A DNA stretch of 64,000 bases from Metaphire vulgaris. Its lineage: Eukaryota; Annelida; Clitellata; Crassiclitellata; Megascolecidae. Each line of letters opens with the position of its first letter. Position 1 is the stretch's first letter. The notes under the pieces are model-generated. The model was not told the origin of the DNA, did not search any database, and was given only the letters and a program-made list of their open reading frames with translations. Below, one piece after another: positions 62,201 to 64,000 of this stretch. Position numbers and translations under genes: made by a program. The DNA is taken from contig CM030834.1 in the NCBI GenBank assembly GCA_018105865.1, forward strand, positions 16,765,219 through 16,829,218. Reading direction: 5' to 3'.

Positions 62201-63466
62201 CTCCACCTTAAAGTTAATATTAATTCGTTTGCCTACATAAAAATGAGCTGCGTTATGTTGTGTGTATAGGTTGCATATTTGGCATTGATTGGAGGTGCTA
62301 CGATAAAGGACTTTGTAGCTCGTACGATGAACAAGGTGCTACATCCAGATTTTGCGGGTCACTTTGTTTGGGCTGGACGATTGACTGAGAAGCATGCATT
62401 CAAACAGTTGGAGTTGAAAAATATAATATGTGGTATGTATACATGCAGATTACATAATGTTGTGTAGCCAGTTGTGCAAGTTGATAATATTTGCTATATT
62501 ATCAAACCCTGTACATTGTACATGAACACTCTACTTTGCAATCCAAAGCAGGTAGAGTTGCTTAGGAAGGGCATCAGGCTGTATAGCACTCGCTACAAAC
62601 AACCCATTATTCAACACGCGGTGGAGAAAAGGGAGTAGTGCAAAAGGACTGGTGCAAGCATGGGATAAAAAGGCGTTAAAGTGATTTTAATACGAATGAT
62701 GTTAACATTTATATTTTCACTTGCTAGTTAAGCTTTTCATATTATGAACGAATTTGATATTACAGAAAAAGAAATAAATATGTAAAGTTTGGCGTAATTT
62801 CACAAGCCAATTAATTTTTATTTGTTTTATTTGGCATCATGAAATGAAGTAATTCATTTCTAATGTTAGATATGTAGCTTATAGTGTTCATCAGCTTCTG
62901 TGAATTTTATGCCAATGAAAAATTTTCATTATTCCTTCGAGAAATAGTTATGGGGCACAATAGAAATGTGTTTGTTACTTACTTATATATATTGAATAAT
63001 ATAATAAATGAATAATATTTTCATGTTATTGCCATTATATGTTATAGATGCAACACGACGGAATCCATTGACATCTGGTGCTACCCTTGCTGATGTTGAA
63101 GCCGAGTTGAAGATATGGCTGAGGGAGCACCAGACCGAAATGGTGGGCGCAGTGAACGAGCCAAGAGAGCTCAAGAAAAAAGCTGCGTCTGCCAGATCCA
63201 GAAGTCCACTGTCGCGCAAAGAAACCCGGTCGTATTGCTGGATTGTCACGCCGCCGATCATCGCCACGCCGTCGATCAATGTCACGTCATCGATCAATGT
63301 CACGCCGCGATCGCCGCCACGCCGTCGATCATCGTGTAGTGTATTGAGTGATGTTGCCGATAATCGCAGGAGCCAAGTCCAAATGAAGACCGACGTTGTT
63401 ACGCTGCCAGACAGATTATGGTCATGGATCAGGATCATCACGCCGTTGTCAGCCTGTCAATGGTAG
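59259..63466 (+). pseudogene. DUF4806-type protein gene, seven exons, with frameshift
   Basis: Exons: 59259-59460, 60088-60324, 60574-60681, 60837-60965, 61183-61392, 62270-62432 and 63048-63466. All are GT-AG with consistent phases. The N-terminus starts MYTVVEWLDSNPIEVSVVPT and continues with CWPSS...W at the end of exon 1, the pattern of many invertebrate proteins whose C-terminus is DUF4806. Exon 6 carries the C-terminal domain signature ALIGGATIKDFVARTM ... VWAGRLTEKHAFKQL. Exon 5 is interrupted: a T4 run at 61332-61335 shifts the frame and creates a stop, after which conserved sequence resumes in another frame up to the donor. In exon 7 an Arg/Ser-rich tail appears split between frames. 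The domain assignment is from memory of the family. The gene may be a young pseudogene, an allele, or affected by sequencing error. Confidence 0.6.
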
Positions 63467-63605
63467 TCGATCAGTGAGCCCTTCATCGATTGATAATGGT
63501 GGATCATCGCGACGTCAGTCAGTCGATGAAGTTCATCGATTCTCACGCCATCAGTTGATTGACGATGGTGGATCGTCGAACCGCAAGTCTGTGGATGGTA
63601 GTTGA

Positions 63606-64000
63606 TCGTCGCGCCGCACATCAAGTGAATCAGTTCATTAGTTGAGTGCATAATGTACTAAGGAACTGTCATAATTAAACAAAAATTATCTGCAATAGGA
63701 GTCAATCTGGTATCAACACCTGTAGAGATGAACAAGCATGACTGCAGCCACTCTTTGTATTATTATTATTGAAAGACCACAGTGAACAATGATCATCAAA
63801 ACAGTTTCTAATAATAGTAGTAGTAATAATAATGGTAATTAATGTGTTTTATATTTGAACGTGTTTAAAAAGTTTGCTTATTGCAGATTTTTTACCTGTT
63901 TGAAATGACGAGATTTGTTAACCTTTGCCATATTTCACAAGCTATTCTTTAATATGCATGTTCAACATGATCAATACCGTCAATACTTTAAAATTGAAAT
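63606..64000. other. Right edge, no gene seen
   Basis: AT-rich with short (ATT)n and (TAG)n runs. The preceding 63396-63605 has an alternative open frame that may be the tail of the DUF4806-type gene. Confidence 0.4.

Overview
The window is nuclear DNA of an invertebrate animal. It is AT-rich, its genes are split by GT-AG introns, and it is dense in animal-type transposable elements: hAT, Harbinger, piggyBac and pogo-like MITEs, CR1/L2-like LINEs, an LTR retrotransposon and tRNA-derived SINEs. Six conserved housekeeping genes could be rebuilt exon by exon, with compatible phases at every junction. I cannot name the species or phylum from sequence alone.

Layout. VBP1 (prefoldin subunit 3, minus, 2463-7593) and a reticulon gene (plus, 8296-16563) are divergent across about 700 bp. 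RAB21 (minus, 18256-20672) and CHMP2A (plus, 27133-30390) are also divergent. Most of the gap between them is a young 4.8 kb LTR element (21039-25836) sitting in a (TAA)n microsatellite. CHMP2A converges on GTF2E1 (TFIIE alpha, minus, 31809-37755). An unassigned minus-strand coding exon lies near 40667-41307, followed by SLC30A1 (zinc transporter ZnT1, minus, 44806-54161). The right end (56.6-64 kb) holds a tRNA-like SINE head, a broken hAT transposase relic, a transposase-like C-terminal exon, and a seven-exon DUF4806-type gene carrying a frameshift.

The conserved genes are unrelated in pathway: cytosolic chaperone, ER shaping, endosomal GTPase, ESCRT-III, Pol II initiation, zinc efflux. They look like ordinary animal gene order, not a functional cluster. 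The accessory content is the mobile DNA. Many non-autonomous elements have both terminal inverted repeats and target-site duplications visible, several are nested, and several unrelated MITE families share one internal word (roughly GACAAGCAAAAAAGGTCAT). The most unusual points are an LTR element with an intact Gag-protease ORF but no reverse transcriptase or integrase core, mirror-image copies of two VBP1 exons inside VBP1 introns, a SPIN-like hAT element, and two candidate metal-response elements upstream of the zinc exporter.
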